Assembly: GCA_009363875.1 (NCBI GenBank)
Contig: CM018693.1
Coordinates: 79,100,028 to 79,164,027 of the forward strand
From: Mikania micrantha
Taxonomy: Eukaryota > Streptophyta > Magnoliopsida > Asterales > Asteraceae
Length of the DNA stretch: 64,000 bases
Direction of reading: 5' to 3'
The position numbers were made by a program, and so were the translations under genes. The stretch's first letter is position 1; each line of letters starts with the position of its first letter. Shown one piece after another: positions 20,701 to 32,169 of this stretch. The notes below the pieces were generated by a model that had not been told where the DNA came from, ran no database searches, and was given only the letters and a program-made list of their open reading frames with translations.

Positions 20701-22179
20701 CAAGACTTGAATCGGATTGGGTTACTTCATGAGTGTATGGGGTTTGTAGGTGTGTGTGCACGGGGACAAAGGAAATTCGGGTTTTCTTCCCGTGTAATTA
20801 ACCTTGAGTGAGTTAAAGATCAAACATAGAGATAACAAGCAAAAGAATCATGTGAATTCATTATGGAACAAAGAACTAAGGTTCCTTTAAATGACTATGG
20901 GGGGTCATTTAATGTGGATTGGCCAAAGATGCATGGGTTCATTACAATCAAACAATGAATTAGGGTTTCTAGAGAAAATGGGTTCTTAATCATACAAACA
21001 ACTAAGTATGGGTTGTTAACATTCATTAATTAAGCTCAACACATTCGGGGCTTCCATTTGAGAAATCACGAGGAATCAAAACAATAACCTAAGGTTGGAG
21101 TGTTAATTTAATTATTAACACCTAGTCCTTAGGAAATTTCATAAGAACGTGTAGCTAATCTAGATAATTCACTTGAGTTATCTAGGACTAGTTATGCAAA
21201 GCATTGTTCAAGAATCATTGTACACACAAAGGCTAGTAATGGGCCTGAGGTTAATCAAATTGGATTAACACAAGCCCATCAAGTTAATTATACTTTTCTC
21301 TTAAATAAATTATGTCTTTAATAAAAGAAATTAAATTGTAAGCTTTGTTAAATTAAATTAAATGATTTCTAACTAAATGTTTAACTTAAATTGAATGAAT
21401 TTAAAAACGTTTTAATTAAAGACTTGTAATAATTATTGGTGGGATTAGGATTATTAATGGGTAATACATCTAGACTAGATAGAAGGAATCCTAGAAATGC
21501 CTTAGTAACATAGGACACTTAGTTGCACACCGAGACCCAAGCCATAGATATGACTATTATAAATACTTATCGTGTTCGAATCCTATTAAAACAACTCAGG
21601 TACTGAATATACATAAACCACAAGCAACGAGCGTGCATTTTGTGATATTTCATTTGCACAGCAACACAGGTGAGTTCATTGCCCCTTTTCTAAACATTTT
21701 TGTTTTCAAACGCGGGGCTGAGAAGCATGCGTAAACCTTTTTATATAAATATGTTTTACGTAAATGCTTTTACTTATTGTATACCTTATATATTCATGTT
21801 TATTCTCCTAGACTCCTGTCTAGGTATTTGTTATGCAGAATTAACTAACGAATTAATTAATTACTCTTATGAGTAATACCTTAATTCTAAAATTCTAAAA
21901 CAAACCCTTAGTCCATCAAAGTCAATTCAAAGAATCTAAACTCGAAGTGTAACCAAGAGAACTAAAGCTAAAGATCAAATGCAGGGGAATCTAATTCAGT
22001 GTGTGATCAGTAAAACAAAGGATCCTATTCAAGAATCTATAATCATTGTGGAAATCATGGAATTCTAAAGATCAGAATCAGGAGAATCAAGGGAATCATA
22101 ACCGTGTGTGAATCATTAATGCTTAAGTTAAGGTGGATGTCAGTTGTATGTAAATCAAGACCACGTGTAACACACGGAA

Positions 22180-22400
22180 AGTCCCGTCATAAGTAGTAGA
22201 CTCTTGTAGTCAAGCTATATGGGCATAACTAAAACGATCAAACGAAATCAAGAGAACAAAGACGATCAAGAATCAAAGGATATCCTAAAGTCCCGACATG
22301 TACAGTAGGCCAGAGGGTCAAGTTGATATGGGCATATCATGAAAGTCCCGACGCATACAGGTAGACTCATTTTGGGTCATGCCTGATATGGGGTACGTGT
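22180..22400. repeat. AAAGTCCCG repeat, three copies
   Basis: Three units of about 70-110 bases, each beginning AAAGTCCCG and holding a GTAG-CTC element and a GATATGGG-like element (at about 22188, 22289 and 22343). Confidence 0.65.
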
Positions 22401-22540
22401 GAGATGGTACAACTTGGACAACCACCAACAACTAAGTCTAATTGATTGAGTCAAATAAGGCCCAATCATCATGTCTTAGTTGTAATTAAATGATTAATTA
22501 TTGATTTAATTAAGCATTTAATATTATATTTCTACAAGTG

Positions 22541-22950
22541 TTTTGGGTAATCATGTATGCATGGTGAACTCAGGAAATCAGGGGTATTTCAATTTGTGGA
22601 AATCAAAATCTAAAATGAAGATGAATGGAATGAAACGCTTAATTATCATTAACAACAATATGCTAAGTAGTCCGGTATGTGGTGGGACGGTGGCTGGGGC
22701 TTGTCCCCTACATATGCCCTATATATAAGCATACTTGAATGGATAACATATGTGGTCGTTGATGAGGTTAAGGTTGTCATTTCGAGGGATTCAGGTAAAC
22801 ATTTTTCAGGGTAATCAAATGCTAGAAATCAAAGGTATGGGATGAAATGCTTAATTATCACTAGGAACAATATATCATGTGGTTCGGTATGTGGTGGGAC
22901 GGTGGCTGGGGCTTGTCCCCTACATATGCCCTATATACAAGCATGTTGAA
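22541..22950. repeat. About 205-bp tandem duplication with TATATATA module
   Basis: Two units share GGAATGAAACGCTTAATTAT, the hairpin-capable GGGGCTTGTCCCC and CATATGCCCTATATA. The module is related to those of the Gypsy-1 leader on the other strand. Confidence 0.75.
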
Positions 22951-23437
22951 ATGGATGGTATAGGTGGTTAATGGTGAGGTGAATGTTATCATTCAAGTAG
23001 CTATTCAAACTCATTTTTAAATAAAACTATATGAACTCACCAACCATGTGTTGACTTGATCTTTTTGCATGACTTCTCAGGTGACGAACAAGTCAATTAA
23101 GAAGTTATTGCTTTTGGGACTAGGATGCCACATAGAAGACCTAGTATTTTTGGACCTGCATATTTTTGGAACATCATTTACAAATTATTTTGTATGTCTT
23201 GTGCAGATATAAGATAGAAGATTTATGATGTTGATAGTAGATTTACATTGTTAAATTATGAACAAAACTGATGTAATTTAACTCTGTAATTCTAGTTTCA
23301 TTTAGCAGTTTCTCATTATATATATCATGTGCATTGTAAACAATCTGATCATCATAATTATCATTCTCGATATCGCGCCCCGAGAACCTTCCGCCCGACG
23401 GGACATACGATCCGGCCTGCCGGCTCAGGGTGTGACA

Positions 23438-24093
23438 ATTTACAGAACTTTACAAGGGAATAGAGAGATTTCCTTTTACTTCATAAGACACATCATAGGA
23501 TGAAATTTCTGCCTAATGTCCTGAAGCAACTTTTAGTGAATCTGTTTCAACAAAGGTTTCAATCTTTTGAGGTTTGACATAAATTGAAGCAGATTCTTTA
23601 ATTTCCTTTTCTTCTTCTACAGTTATTTTATCAAATATCATATCTTCCCAAAGTTTAGGCATAATAGTGTAATTATGATTGAAAGGAGGAGGAACAGAAC
23701 ATCTTTAAATCCTATGACAATTGAAACTTTGTTTTGAATTTGGGAGTCTAAAATACTTTGATGAACTTTATATGAAGATTCAAATTTTTGAATTTCAAAT
23801 TCATTCAAGGAGAGATCATTCTTAGCTTGAGTGAGCTTAGCAAGAAGATCATCTACTTGAGCTTGTAATTTGAAAGTTTCTATCTTAAGTTTTTTAATGT
23901 CTACATTTTAAGACTTGACCTTTTTATCACTGAGTTGATATTCTTTGATCAACTGGGAATATTTAGATTCAACCTCCATGACTTTATCAATTAAATCTTT
24001 ATTATGACCTCTGTAGCCCAGAATGATTTCTTTGCATTTTTCAGAACACACACTTTCAAGTACCTCTTGAGGCATCTCTGCCAAACAAACCAT
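23438..24093 (-). pseudogene. Copia-c gag coiled-coil region
   Basis: 23908-24093 reads CLAEMPQEVLESVCSEKCKE and DLIDKVMEVESKYSQLIKEY, a heptad-like stretch equal in position to the coiled coil of the other Copia gag proteins. Leftward to 23438 the frame is broken but Lys/Glu/Leu-rich. Across the solo LTR the reading continues at 19437, which shows that one Copia was split. Confidence 0.6.
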
Positions 24094-24311
24094 TAAAGCA
24101 AAATTTGTGTGCTAAACATCCTCTGCATATGAGCTCCAATTGAAATATTCATCCTGCTGAGACACTAGAGCTGTAGATGGAGGAGTTCTAGCCTTTTCTA
24201 TATTTTGGTTAACAGATTGATTTTGATTTTGCTGTATTCGAGCACTTGAGATGTCATTTCTTTAAAACATTGCATTGTTGGTTTTGAACCTTCATTGTTT
24301 AAACATGAAAA

Positions 24312-24827
24312 TCATTGATTATTTAAATATTGCCTTGATGAACCAGGAACATTGCATTCTTTTGAAAAATAACCATAGAGATTACATTTATAACACCTTA
24401 CCTTTGATTTATCAAAACCAACTCTTGAATCCTTGTTAAAGGACATATGACAACAGTTTTTAAAAAATCTTTTGTTTCTGATAGCTACCATGGTTGTTTG
24501 CCATTTAAGATCCATTTCATCAAGATCTTCAGGATCAAGTTCATCAAGACTTAGATCTACCTTTAACAAGTTTCCACTCAAATAGACTTGATATGTAGAC
24601 AGAAATGCAAAACGGAATGCCATTTGGTCAGCAGATTTCACTTTCAGTATAACATCATCATTATCTAAATCATCCACATTTTTATTTTGGTTGTATCCTT
24701 TTGATTTGTTTGCAGTAGTTGTCTTTTTAGCATTTGAAGGAGCTGGAGGAGGAGCAATCAATCCAAATTCCTGATTTTCAATTTCTTTAGATTTGTGATC
24801 AATCTCTTCACTCATAAGAGCACTCAC
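24312..24827 (-). pseudogene. Copia-c gag with first zinc knuckle
   Basis: The 171-residue frame reads MSEEIDHKSKEIENQEFGL, LDPEDLDEMDLKWQTTMVAI (the motif that precedes the knuckle in Copia gag) and CYKCNLYGYFSKEC. In the knuckle, the conserved Gly-His is replaced by Gly-Tyr, so zinc binding is probably lost. It ends at SSRQYLNNQ. Confidence 0.75.
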
Positions 24828-24930
24828 ACCAGTAGGAACTTTTATGAATTTATAAGGTCCAGTTTTGAGTTGTTTCTAGTACTCTCATCAATAGCCATTG
24901 CTTCAATATGAGCTATTAATTCATCAACAT

Positions 24931-25543
24931 TCATAGTTCTGATATTTTTGTGTTTTTGAGCACAATCGCATTATTTATCCATTCCTTAGGAAGAGTATGC
25001 AGTAGCTTCTTGTTTAGATCATGGTTGTCATATTTGATTTCATTTGATTTAAGCTCATTTACCAATTGAACAAAGCGGTGCAACTGCTGAGTTACAGTCT
25101 CTCCAGACATATGATAGAATGTATCAAATTGATATTTCAGCTTGTCCTTTCTCATTTCTTTTAGTTCTGTGCTTCCTTCAAATATCACACCAAGAGCATC
25201 CCAAAGAGATTTTGCGGTCTCAATTCTTGAACACGCATCAGGATTTCAATAGGAAGACCCATAGTAACATAACTATAAGATTTAATATCCAATCTGATTT
25301 TATTTCTGTCATCTTCATTAGTTATAGAATTTAGATCAACAGGTCTGCTATGATAATTATCAATAGATAAATTTACAGGCACAAATGGACCTTTTACAAT
25401 TGAATTCCAAAGTTCTGGTTCACTGTAGCACCAGAAATTCTTAAATCTAAACTTCCAATGTTTAAGTCTGCAGCATTCTTAAGAACATGAGGTTTTATTC
25501 CAGTCCCAATTTCTTGATTACTTGCATGAGCTGTTGAATCCAT
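24931..25543 (-). pseudogene. Copia-c gag N-terminus
   Basis: The likely start is the ATG at 25543 (MDSTAHASNQEIGTGIK). Frames at 25185-25382 and 24931-25188 continue it: MRVQELRPQNLFGMLL, FEGSTELKEMRKDKLKYQFD, FVQLVNELKSNEIKYDNHDL and LLHTLPKEWINNAIVLKN, the typical Copia gag helices. Two frame changes break it. Confidence 0.7.
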
Positions 25544-25804
25544 GATTAATTTTAGGTTTTTTGATGAAACAATGATAAAACAGAGTTTTCAAATCTGAGA
25601 TGATGATAATCTAAAATTACTAAAATCACTTAAGTGAATCTCAGTTGATCAATTGTTATGATGATATGAGCTGAAATTTCTTTAATTTGAAAGACCTGAT
25701 AAAACACGTATAAACACCAAGAACAACAATTGATGATCTATTCAGAAATTTGCGTCAAATAGATAAAACACCTCAATGATCAGTTAAAATGATCAAGAGC
25801 ATAA
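25544..25804 (-). other. Copia-c 5' leader
   Basis: 260 bases between PBS and gag. AT-rich; no repeat array is seen here, unlike Copia-b and Copia-d. Confidence 0.5.
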
Positions 25805-25817
25805 GGCACTGATACCA
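25805..25817 (-). other. Primer binding site of Copia-c
   Basis: The minus strand reads TGGTATCAGTGCC, an initiator tRNA-Met site with one substitution (A to T at base 9). Confidence 0.7.
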
Positions 25818-25820
25818 ATT

Positions 25821-26760
25821 TTCAGGATCGGAATTATGACAATAACTATTGAGGATTTTATTGAATACTGAGTGACGAAAACAAACAGATTCAGCTATTC
25901 ACACAAATATTAAAACTGAGATCAAATGATCAAACAAACATACATTAAATTCATCATTCATTGATCATTAATTATCAAATACAATGGAGCTAGGATCAGG
26001 AAACAGACTTCCGATAGCAAAGCATCACTTGGTTTAACACTTTCTCTCACTAGAACTTTCTCTCTCTATGTGGCTATACTCATAATTCTATATTGTATGT
26101 GTTACCCTAATTCTATTACATCACATTCTATTTGTATACAATTGGGGCCCATGAAACACAATCATTCAGGGCCCAGAATACAATGTAACAGAAGAAGGGC
26201 TACGTTGTAAAAATAATCTTGTCAGCATCTTATGTAGAAATCTGTGTCAGCAGTAGCAACAAGTATCAACAGATAATAGTCAGAAAAGAAGCCAAGTCTT
26301 GAAAGTATACAGTGAACATTTGCAAACTAGAGAATTCTTCATTCATAAAGTTCATTTGTTTAGTAGACTGTCTTCATTCGCAGTAGCTTCATCTTTAGAG
26401 AGTTTGTCTACAAATCTTCTAACATTCAACAAATAGAGAGTTAGAAAGTCCGTAAGTGTTGTGTACAAAATTTGATCATTCGTAAATGTTCTAACTATGC
26501 AACACTTGTTCATTCGCAAATGTTCTGAGTATGCACAAGTTGAACATTCGTAAATGCTCTCTGTGCAAAATTTATTCATTCACAAATGTTCTGAGTGTGC
26601 ACAAGTTGAACATTCGTAAATGTTCTAACTGTGCAACACTTGTTCATTCGCAAATGTTCTGAATGTGCGTAAGTTGAACATTCGTAAATGTTCTAACTGT
26701 GCAACACTTGTTCATTTGCTAATGATGCATTCTATTGATATGATACATGTGATGTAGAAT
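25821..26760 (-). mobile_element. 5' LTR of Copia-c (right edge uncertain)
   Basis: Begins next to the PBS with TTCAGGATCGG on the plus strand; the expected TG has decayed. The right edge is not fixed: no TG...CA end could be matched because the other LTR is outside the readable part. The 66-67 bp array at 26430-26720 occupies the U3 side. The 75-residue ORF here reads through that array and is not a gene. Confidence 0.5.
26430..26720. repeat. CATTCG-AAATGTTCT array in Copia-c LTR, 66-67 bp period
   Basis: At least three long units, each with TTCATTCGCAAATGTTCTG and GAACATTCGTAAATG. GAACATTC (a GAAnnTTC dimer) lies at 26542, 26608 and 26676. The pair GAACATT...AATGTTC is an inverted repeat. 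Confidence 0.8.
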
Positions 26761-27859
26761 ATCTTCTTTAGTGGCTGTTATCCGATTAGTTGATAACTAT
26801 GTTCACCTGTTCTATATTAAATGTATAAATCTGTCAATATCACATAATGCACAAGTTAATACACATAAGTTAACTATGCTATTATCTAAGATAATTTTGG
26901 ACGTAGCATCTATCCTTTTATATATAAAACATGTGTGTGTTACTAGATGTTCCTACATGATTTGTATGGAGTCCAAGGTCTTAGTCCATTCTTGGAGTTT
27001 ACATGCTTAAGACTTGAAACCCTTAACCCACACCCACTTGCAAAGATGGTGAAAATTAGATCACAATGCATACATTCCATGCAAGCATTCCTGTCTACTT
27101 TGTTCACCATTCTTGGCTTTAGTTTAGTTTAATTTGCCCTTTTTGTTGAGTTTTCTTTAGTTTAATCATGTTATACTCTTGTTATTAACTCGTTCACCTA
27201 AAGTTCAAGGTTGATGAACACTTAGAGTTCCAACAACCCTCACTCTAGTCCTTTGGAAAACCTAAAGCCCTTCCTTGTCTTTGTCATGCTTAAACCATGT
27301 CCTATAATGATACTTGGATTGAAATCACTTGAGTTTAAATATGGAGGAGTAACTCCAATGGGCTAGCGTCGATAGTAATAGTATCGACGACCCCTTGGTT
27401 CACTTAGCCTGTTCGACACTACTAGTATCGAGCAGATCTTGGAGCCGATGTTAAATGCCCTAAGACATGTTAGTATCGATGCTCAGTTGACCCAAACTCC
27501 ATGGATTTCATCTTAGTATTAGTATCAATGGAGTTAGGCTGATGATGGGAGCGTCGAGACTGGTAATATTGATGGCAAGTTCCACCGGCTCCAAGGATGG
27601 CCCAATGATACTATCAATATCAATGGGGCCTTAACATCGGTCATATGGCCTTAGATTTTGGTAATATCGACAGATGTTAGCTTCCAACTCGTTAGAGAAC
27701 GTCGACCTTGCTAGTATCGACGTAGACTTGGTAGTTTCAAGCCTTATTGACACTAATAGTGTCGACAAAGAAGTTGTTCACTTTCCAGCTTTGTCGATAC
27801 TAATGCCCAGATATTTCTTGTGTCGATACTAATATACCTGGTTCTTGGCACCTCGTACA
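26761..27859. other. Unassigned repeat-like DNA
   Basis: No coding homology is recognised. The right part (27366-27840) is a palindromic array. By position this is DNA between the Copia-c LTR and LTR A0, probably part of another LTR or leader, but no TG...CA boundary could be fixed. Confidence 0.4.
27366..27840. repeat. TCGATACTA / TAGTATCGA palindromic array
   Basis: About 15 copies of GTCGATA, TATCGAC and near forms at 20-50 bp intervals. An example is GTCGATAGTAATAGTATCGA at the left end, an inverted repeat. Words of this type were not seen in other families of the window. Confidence 0.75.
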
Positions 27860-28563
27860 TGTAACACCCCGACGGATGGCGGAAACATCGGGATCCCACG
27901 AGGGATGTGTAGATTGTTCACAAGCTCATGGCATCTAAAGTATCATCATATCACATTTAATCAATTAAAGTAATTACACAAAAATCATGTTCGTCATGAT
28001 TTAATTACAATGATTACTCAAAAGATATTGCTAAATTAACTAAACCCTAATCTTCATTGATCCAGTTAATATAGTTAAGTCCGATACCCTATGTGATGAA
28101 GTCCCAAATATTTAGAGCTACCCTGCTCCACCTATTTCTCTTCATTTCCTAAAACATGTAGAAAATCAAGTGTCAACTACGGCGGTAGTAGGTGAGTAAT
28201 CATAAGTTTTATATCCTTCAAAATGTTTATAAAAGTTTAATCAATAACACGTGTGAACCTGTAATGCAACACCAATCTGTATATTCACAACAAACACACG
28301 AAGTCAAATAATCCAAATATTCACAAGTAATCACTCAAACACATTCATTCAATCACATCCAACATATCAATTCAACCACCAATAATCATCATAATAATCT
28401 CAATATAATATCCCGCGGAGGACCTTAGTCAACTCAACCAACGGTGGAGTCATCCCGGAGGACCGCAGTCAATTCAATCAACGATATTCCTAATAGTCAT
28501 AAGTATCAATATTGTGCATCGCGGAGGACCAAAGTCAACTCAATCAACAGTGGAATCATCACA
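27860..28563 (-). mobile_element. LTR A0, left part
   Basis: Starts TGTAACACCCCGACGG as LTR A1 and A2 do, and follows their sequence into the GGAGGACC array, where it is cut at 28563. The matching remainder of an LTR A begins at 52690. It is more diverged from A1 and A2 than those are from each other. Confidence 0.8.
28559..28563. other. Left target-site duplication of LTR B
   Basis: TCACA here and TCGTG at 52690-52694. LTR A1 and A2 have TCGCG or ACCGCG at the matching place, so both could come from TCGCG by CpG decay (G to A twice here; C to T once on the right). Confidence 0.5.
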
Positions 28564-29004
28564 TGTGAAGCCTCGGTCCCGGGTACCTCACAAAGGTTGG
28601 TTTTCATCATAACACATAGCTCATAAACCAAAAACTTTCATAAACATGCAGCGGAAATTTAAAACATTGTCAAAAACAAAATATACTGAAATAAATTTTA
28701 TCAAAACATTTATGATTGCCAGCACCATCGGATCCTCAATCATGATGCCCGAGCTCCATGCCTTCTCTTACCATAGCTTTACCCTGACATACATGCTAAA
28801 ATGTCAGCTTACGCTGGTGAGTTCTAGTTTTATAAATCATCATAAACGTTTTGGTGAATAAAGCATCATTTATATGAAAATATCAGTTCATACACATAAA
28901 CCTTAGCACATAGCCATTTTCATTGTCATAATCATCATCATCATCATCATCATCACAGCCACTGTCGTTAACAAGAGCACTGGGCATATGCTGGCATAAG
29001 GCTC

Positions 29005-29225
29005 CATGTTTATAGCCCGATCGACTCTTACCATGTTTATAGCCCGATCGGCTCCACGTTTATAGTCCAATCGGCTCCGTGTTTATAGCCCAATCCGCTC
29101 CGTGTTTATAGTCCGATCGACTCTCATCTTTATAGCCCGATCAGCTCCATGTTTATATTTCGATCGACTCTCATGTTTATAGTCCGAACGACTCTGTGTT
29201 TATAGCCCGATCGCCTGTACATACC
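29005..29225. repeat. 24-bp CCCGATCG tandem array in LTR B
   Basis: Nine units of GTTTATAGCCCGATCGGCTC with substitutions, centred on the palindrome CCGATCGG or CGATCG. It is found once in the window, because the LTR B pieces at 36767 and 51684 start to its right. Confidence 0.85.
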
Positions 29226-29239
29226 CTGTTATAGTCAGG

Positions 29240-29780
29240 TTGACTCTTGTATTTACCCAGTGCATGTACTAGAGCATCATTCATATATATCCTATTACAA
29301 GTATGGGATCATCGTCCATACTTCATACATGTTACACTAGCATCAAATCATCATTCATTATAATCATCATACATTTCATGCTAGCATCATAACATCATTC
29401 ATCATGGTCATCATGGCATCATAAACATGTCATGCTAGCATCACTTCATCATATCAATTTCCTAATAACATTCCAAATCATCATACTTTGTTATGCTAGT
29501 ATCATATCATCATGTCATAACATTATGGCATCACATACATGTCACACTAGTACCTATTCATCATATCACACATCATGGCCTCATAAATCATGTCATACTA
29601 GCATTCATCATATCATACATCATACTTTCATCCTAGAATCCTAGGATCTCATCATTGCATACCATGTATAACTATCATCATAGCATGTTATCATACAGTT
29701 CATCATCGCAACTTACTAACATGCATTCATCATCATGGCATAATCACATAACATCATAAACATATTATCAGCATGCATGC
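29240..29780. repeat. CATCAT-rich low-complexity stretch
   Basis: Irregular repeats of CATGCTAGCATCAT, CATCATATCA and CATGTCATACTAGC. It is repeated at 36775-37310. Confidence 0.7.
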
Positions 29781-30564
29781 CATCCAAAACATAAGTACAC
29801 GTAAAGTGTTCAAATAGGGCATCTAGAACTCACCTGATAGTCGCTCCTTGTCTTCTTAGCCGAACTCCTTAGCTAAGACTTAAGAACCTACATCAGTACA
29901 TTGTCTCGTTACATTCCATTCTTAGACTTAGAATTTATTCTAAGTTCTCATAGCCTACTAGTCCCTCTTATAATCCAAGTTCTCGAAACTGTTAGTATTT
30001 GAAACCCTTGAAGTTCACAAAGTACTCATGTACACGAAATCCATGAGTTCACGAAAAACCTGAGTACTCGAACCCCTAGGCACGTGAAACTTAGTTCACG
30101 AACCATAGTTCACGAAACTGAGGTACTGAAAACATAGTTCACAAGCCACTGTTCTCGAAATAATGTTCTCGAAACCACATACCCGAAGGAGCTCGGATAC
30201 TATATTTCAAGTACATCTTCGTGTACTCATATTTTCATCATAAACATCTCAGAAATCTATCTAAGGCTTTGGGGAGCTAGTTCTGGGTTCCTTATGTCAT
30301 TATCAACACAGTGGAACTGCAAAGTTTTGAACTTTATGCATAAAGGTGTGAGCTTTATGCCTAAGTTTACTTTTGTATAAAAATCCTAACTTTTCCGTTT
30401 AGAACACTTACTTGATGGTAGATGACCACTCCTATAGATTCATGTGGGTTTCCTCCTTCGTTTGGTCGATCAAAAGCTCGTTTCTTGAAGTTATCAAAAT
30501 CCTCTTCGTGTACTTGAGAGAGAGCGTGCTTCCAGCCAAAGGTGTGCACGTTTCCCAAGGCACT

Positions 30565-30574
30565 CATATATATA
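30565..30574 (-). promoter_or_regulatory. TATA-like box of LTR B
   Basis: The minus strand reads GCCTATATATATGAG; it is conserved at 38090-38100 and about 52485. Orientation is inferred from the neighbouring LTRs. Confidence 0.4.
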
Positions 30575-31225
30575 GGCGATGTTCACGAACTGGGTACTCA
30601 AAATTGGGTTATTTGTGAGTACGGATTTTCGACCACTACCGTTATCGAAATCCATTTCAGTACATAATTCGTGAACTTAACTTATGTAACACCCCGACCG
30701 ATGGCGGAAACGTCGGGATGCCACGAGGGATGTGTAGATTGTTCACAAGCTCATGGGCATCTAAAGTATCATCACATAACAAGTAATTTCAAATAAAGCA
30801 TTTACACGAAAAATCATGTTCGTCATGATTCAATTTCAATGATTACTCAAAATATGTAGCTAAATTAAGTAAACCCTAATCTTCATTGATCGAGTTAATT
30901 TAGCTAAGTCCGAGACCCTATGTGATGAAGTTCAAAAGATGTAGATCTACCCTGCTCTGCCTACGGAGAAAATCAAGTGTCACCTACGGAGTAGTTGGTG
31001 AGTAATCATAAGTTTTTATATTCCTCAAAACGTATATAAAATATTAAAGAAATAACTCGTGTGAACATGTTCAATAACATAAATCTGTACCATCATAACA
31101 ACAACACATGAAGTCAAATAATCCAAATATTCAAAAGTCATCATCCAAATACAGTCAATCAATCCCAAACAATCATACAAATCATCAACCATCATTCACC
31201 ATAATATTCTCAATATAAGATACCA

Positions 31226-31440
31226 CGGAGGACCTCAGTCAACGGTAGAATCATCGCGGAGTACCGCAGTCAACTCAATCAATGGTATTCCTAATATTCA
31301 TAATTATCAATGTTGTGCACCACGGAGGACCGAAGTCAACTCAATCAACAGTGGAATCACCGCGGAGGATCGGAATCAACTCAATCAACAACAATTCATT
31401 CATCGCGGACGACCGAAGTCAACTCAATCAATAATGACTC
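31226..31440. repeat. CGGAGGACCGAAGTCAAC array in LTR A1
   Basis: Six units, each with GGAGGACCG or near form then AGTCAACTCAATCAA. The complement of AGTCAA is TTGACT, the W-box core bound by WRKY factors. The array recurs at 28410-28560, 38760-38980 and 52690-52770. Confidence 0.75.
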
Positions 31441-32169
31441 ACTCAAAGTATATCATCCCATATTCTCAATTCATCATATGTCAATAATAATCCCGGTCCA
31501 CACTTGTTATATCAAAATAATTTTATTTCGGTATACATGTTTCAACCCCGAGTTTAAAAGTAAACGATTTAAAAAGGGGTTATGAGAACTCACAGTGATG
31601 TTTAAGTTCGGGTTTGTAGAACGCGCGCTCAATATTGTAGAATCAATAATGACTCAACAGCTTGCGGTATATTCAATATTATTTGCAACTTATAAGTATG
31701 AGTTACGATTTCGTATGTTAACTCTAAAGTCAGTTAACTTTTATAACTCTTTATTATTTAACTCAATCTAACTAAGTTGTGATGTAATCTACTAACACTT
31801 AACCAATATAGGTTAAACGTTAGTATATTGTTATCTCATCATATTCCTCGTTTAAATGTTTTATTCTTAGAATATGGTCTATTAGAAGTCTTAAAAAGAT
31901 TATTATAACTTGAGTGTTTTATAATAAGTATCTTGTAATCAAAACATAATCCTTTAATGTTTTACCCAAATGTTTAAATGATATGTTTCTAACTTAAAAT
32001 ATTTCATCCACTTTATAGTAAAGTTGACTAGTTTATTTATAAGTATCATGTTTGTTATTTTGACCAATCATGAATGTGTTATAAACCTTTGATATGTTTT
32101 AAAACTATGTGAAATTTTAAAACACTTGTTCTAAAGTTTGTCAAATGTTTAACTCGTTGTAACAAAACC

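Larger units (their letters stand above)
19438..23437 (+). mobile_element. Gypsy solo LTR (4.0 kb)
   Basis: It starts TGTAACATCAGTGCC and ends CTCAGGGTGTGACA, the end types of the Gypsy-1 LTR but in the opposite orientation. No PBS, polypurine tract, gag or pol flanks it; both sides are Copia-c gag. Near-matching 5-bp target duplications (TTTTA and ATTTA) bound it. It therefore looks like a solo LTR left by LTR-LTR recombination. Inside are a GGCCGAAT array (20450-20700), three AAAGTCCCG repeats (22180-22400) and two copies of a TATATATA module (22541-22950). ORFs inside, including one of 115 residues, read through repeats. Confidence 0.8.
28564..30684 (-). mobile_element. LTR B, 5'-side part (plus-strand left end)
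   Basis: Starts TGTGAAGCCTCGG and runs to GTGAACTTAACTTA, where LTR A1 begins. The uninterrupted right end of LTR B is seen at 52590-52689 (ends TTGGGTGTTACA), giving a full length near 2.2 kb. It contains a 24-bp CGATCG array (29005-29225), a CATCAT-rich stretch (29240-29780), a GTTCACGAA/GTTCTCGAA stretch (29960-30200) and a TATA box near 30570. ORFs inside are low complexity. Confidence 0.7.

Noticed and set aside
20464..20811. 115-residue plus-strand ORF and overlapping ORFs in the solo LTR
   Set aside because: They read through the GGCCGAAT array on both strands, share no known motif and lie inside an LTR.
28444..28626. 60-residue ORF and similar ORFs at 31310-31585 and 38636-39105
   Set aside because: All read through the GGAGGACC array (repeating SRRT-VNSIN) and are not conserved as proteins outside it.
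29432..29644. His/Ser-rich ORF and its copy at 36963-37166
   Set aside because: Low-complexity CATCAT repeats translated in one frame.
31226..31440. CRISPR-like array (regular GGAGGACCG repeats with spacers)
   Set aside because: Units are degenerate, spacing is irregular, no cas genes are present and the context is plant LTR.
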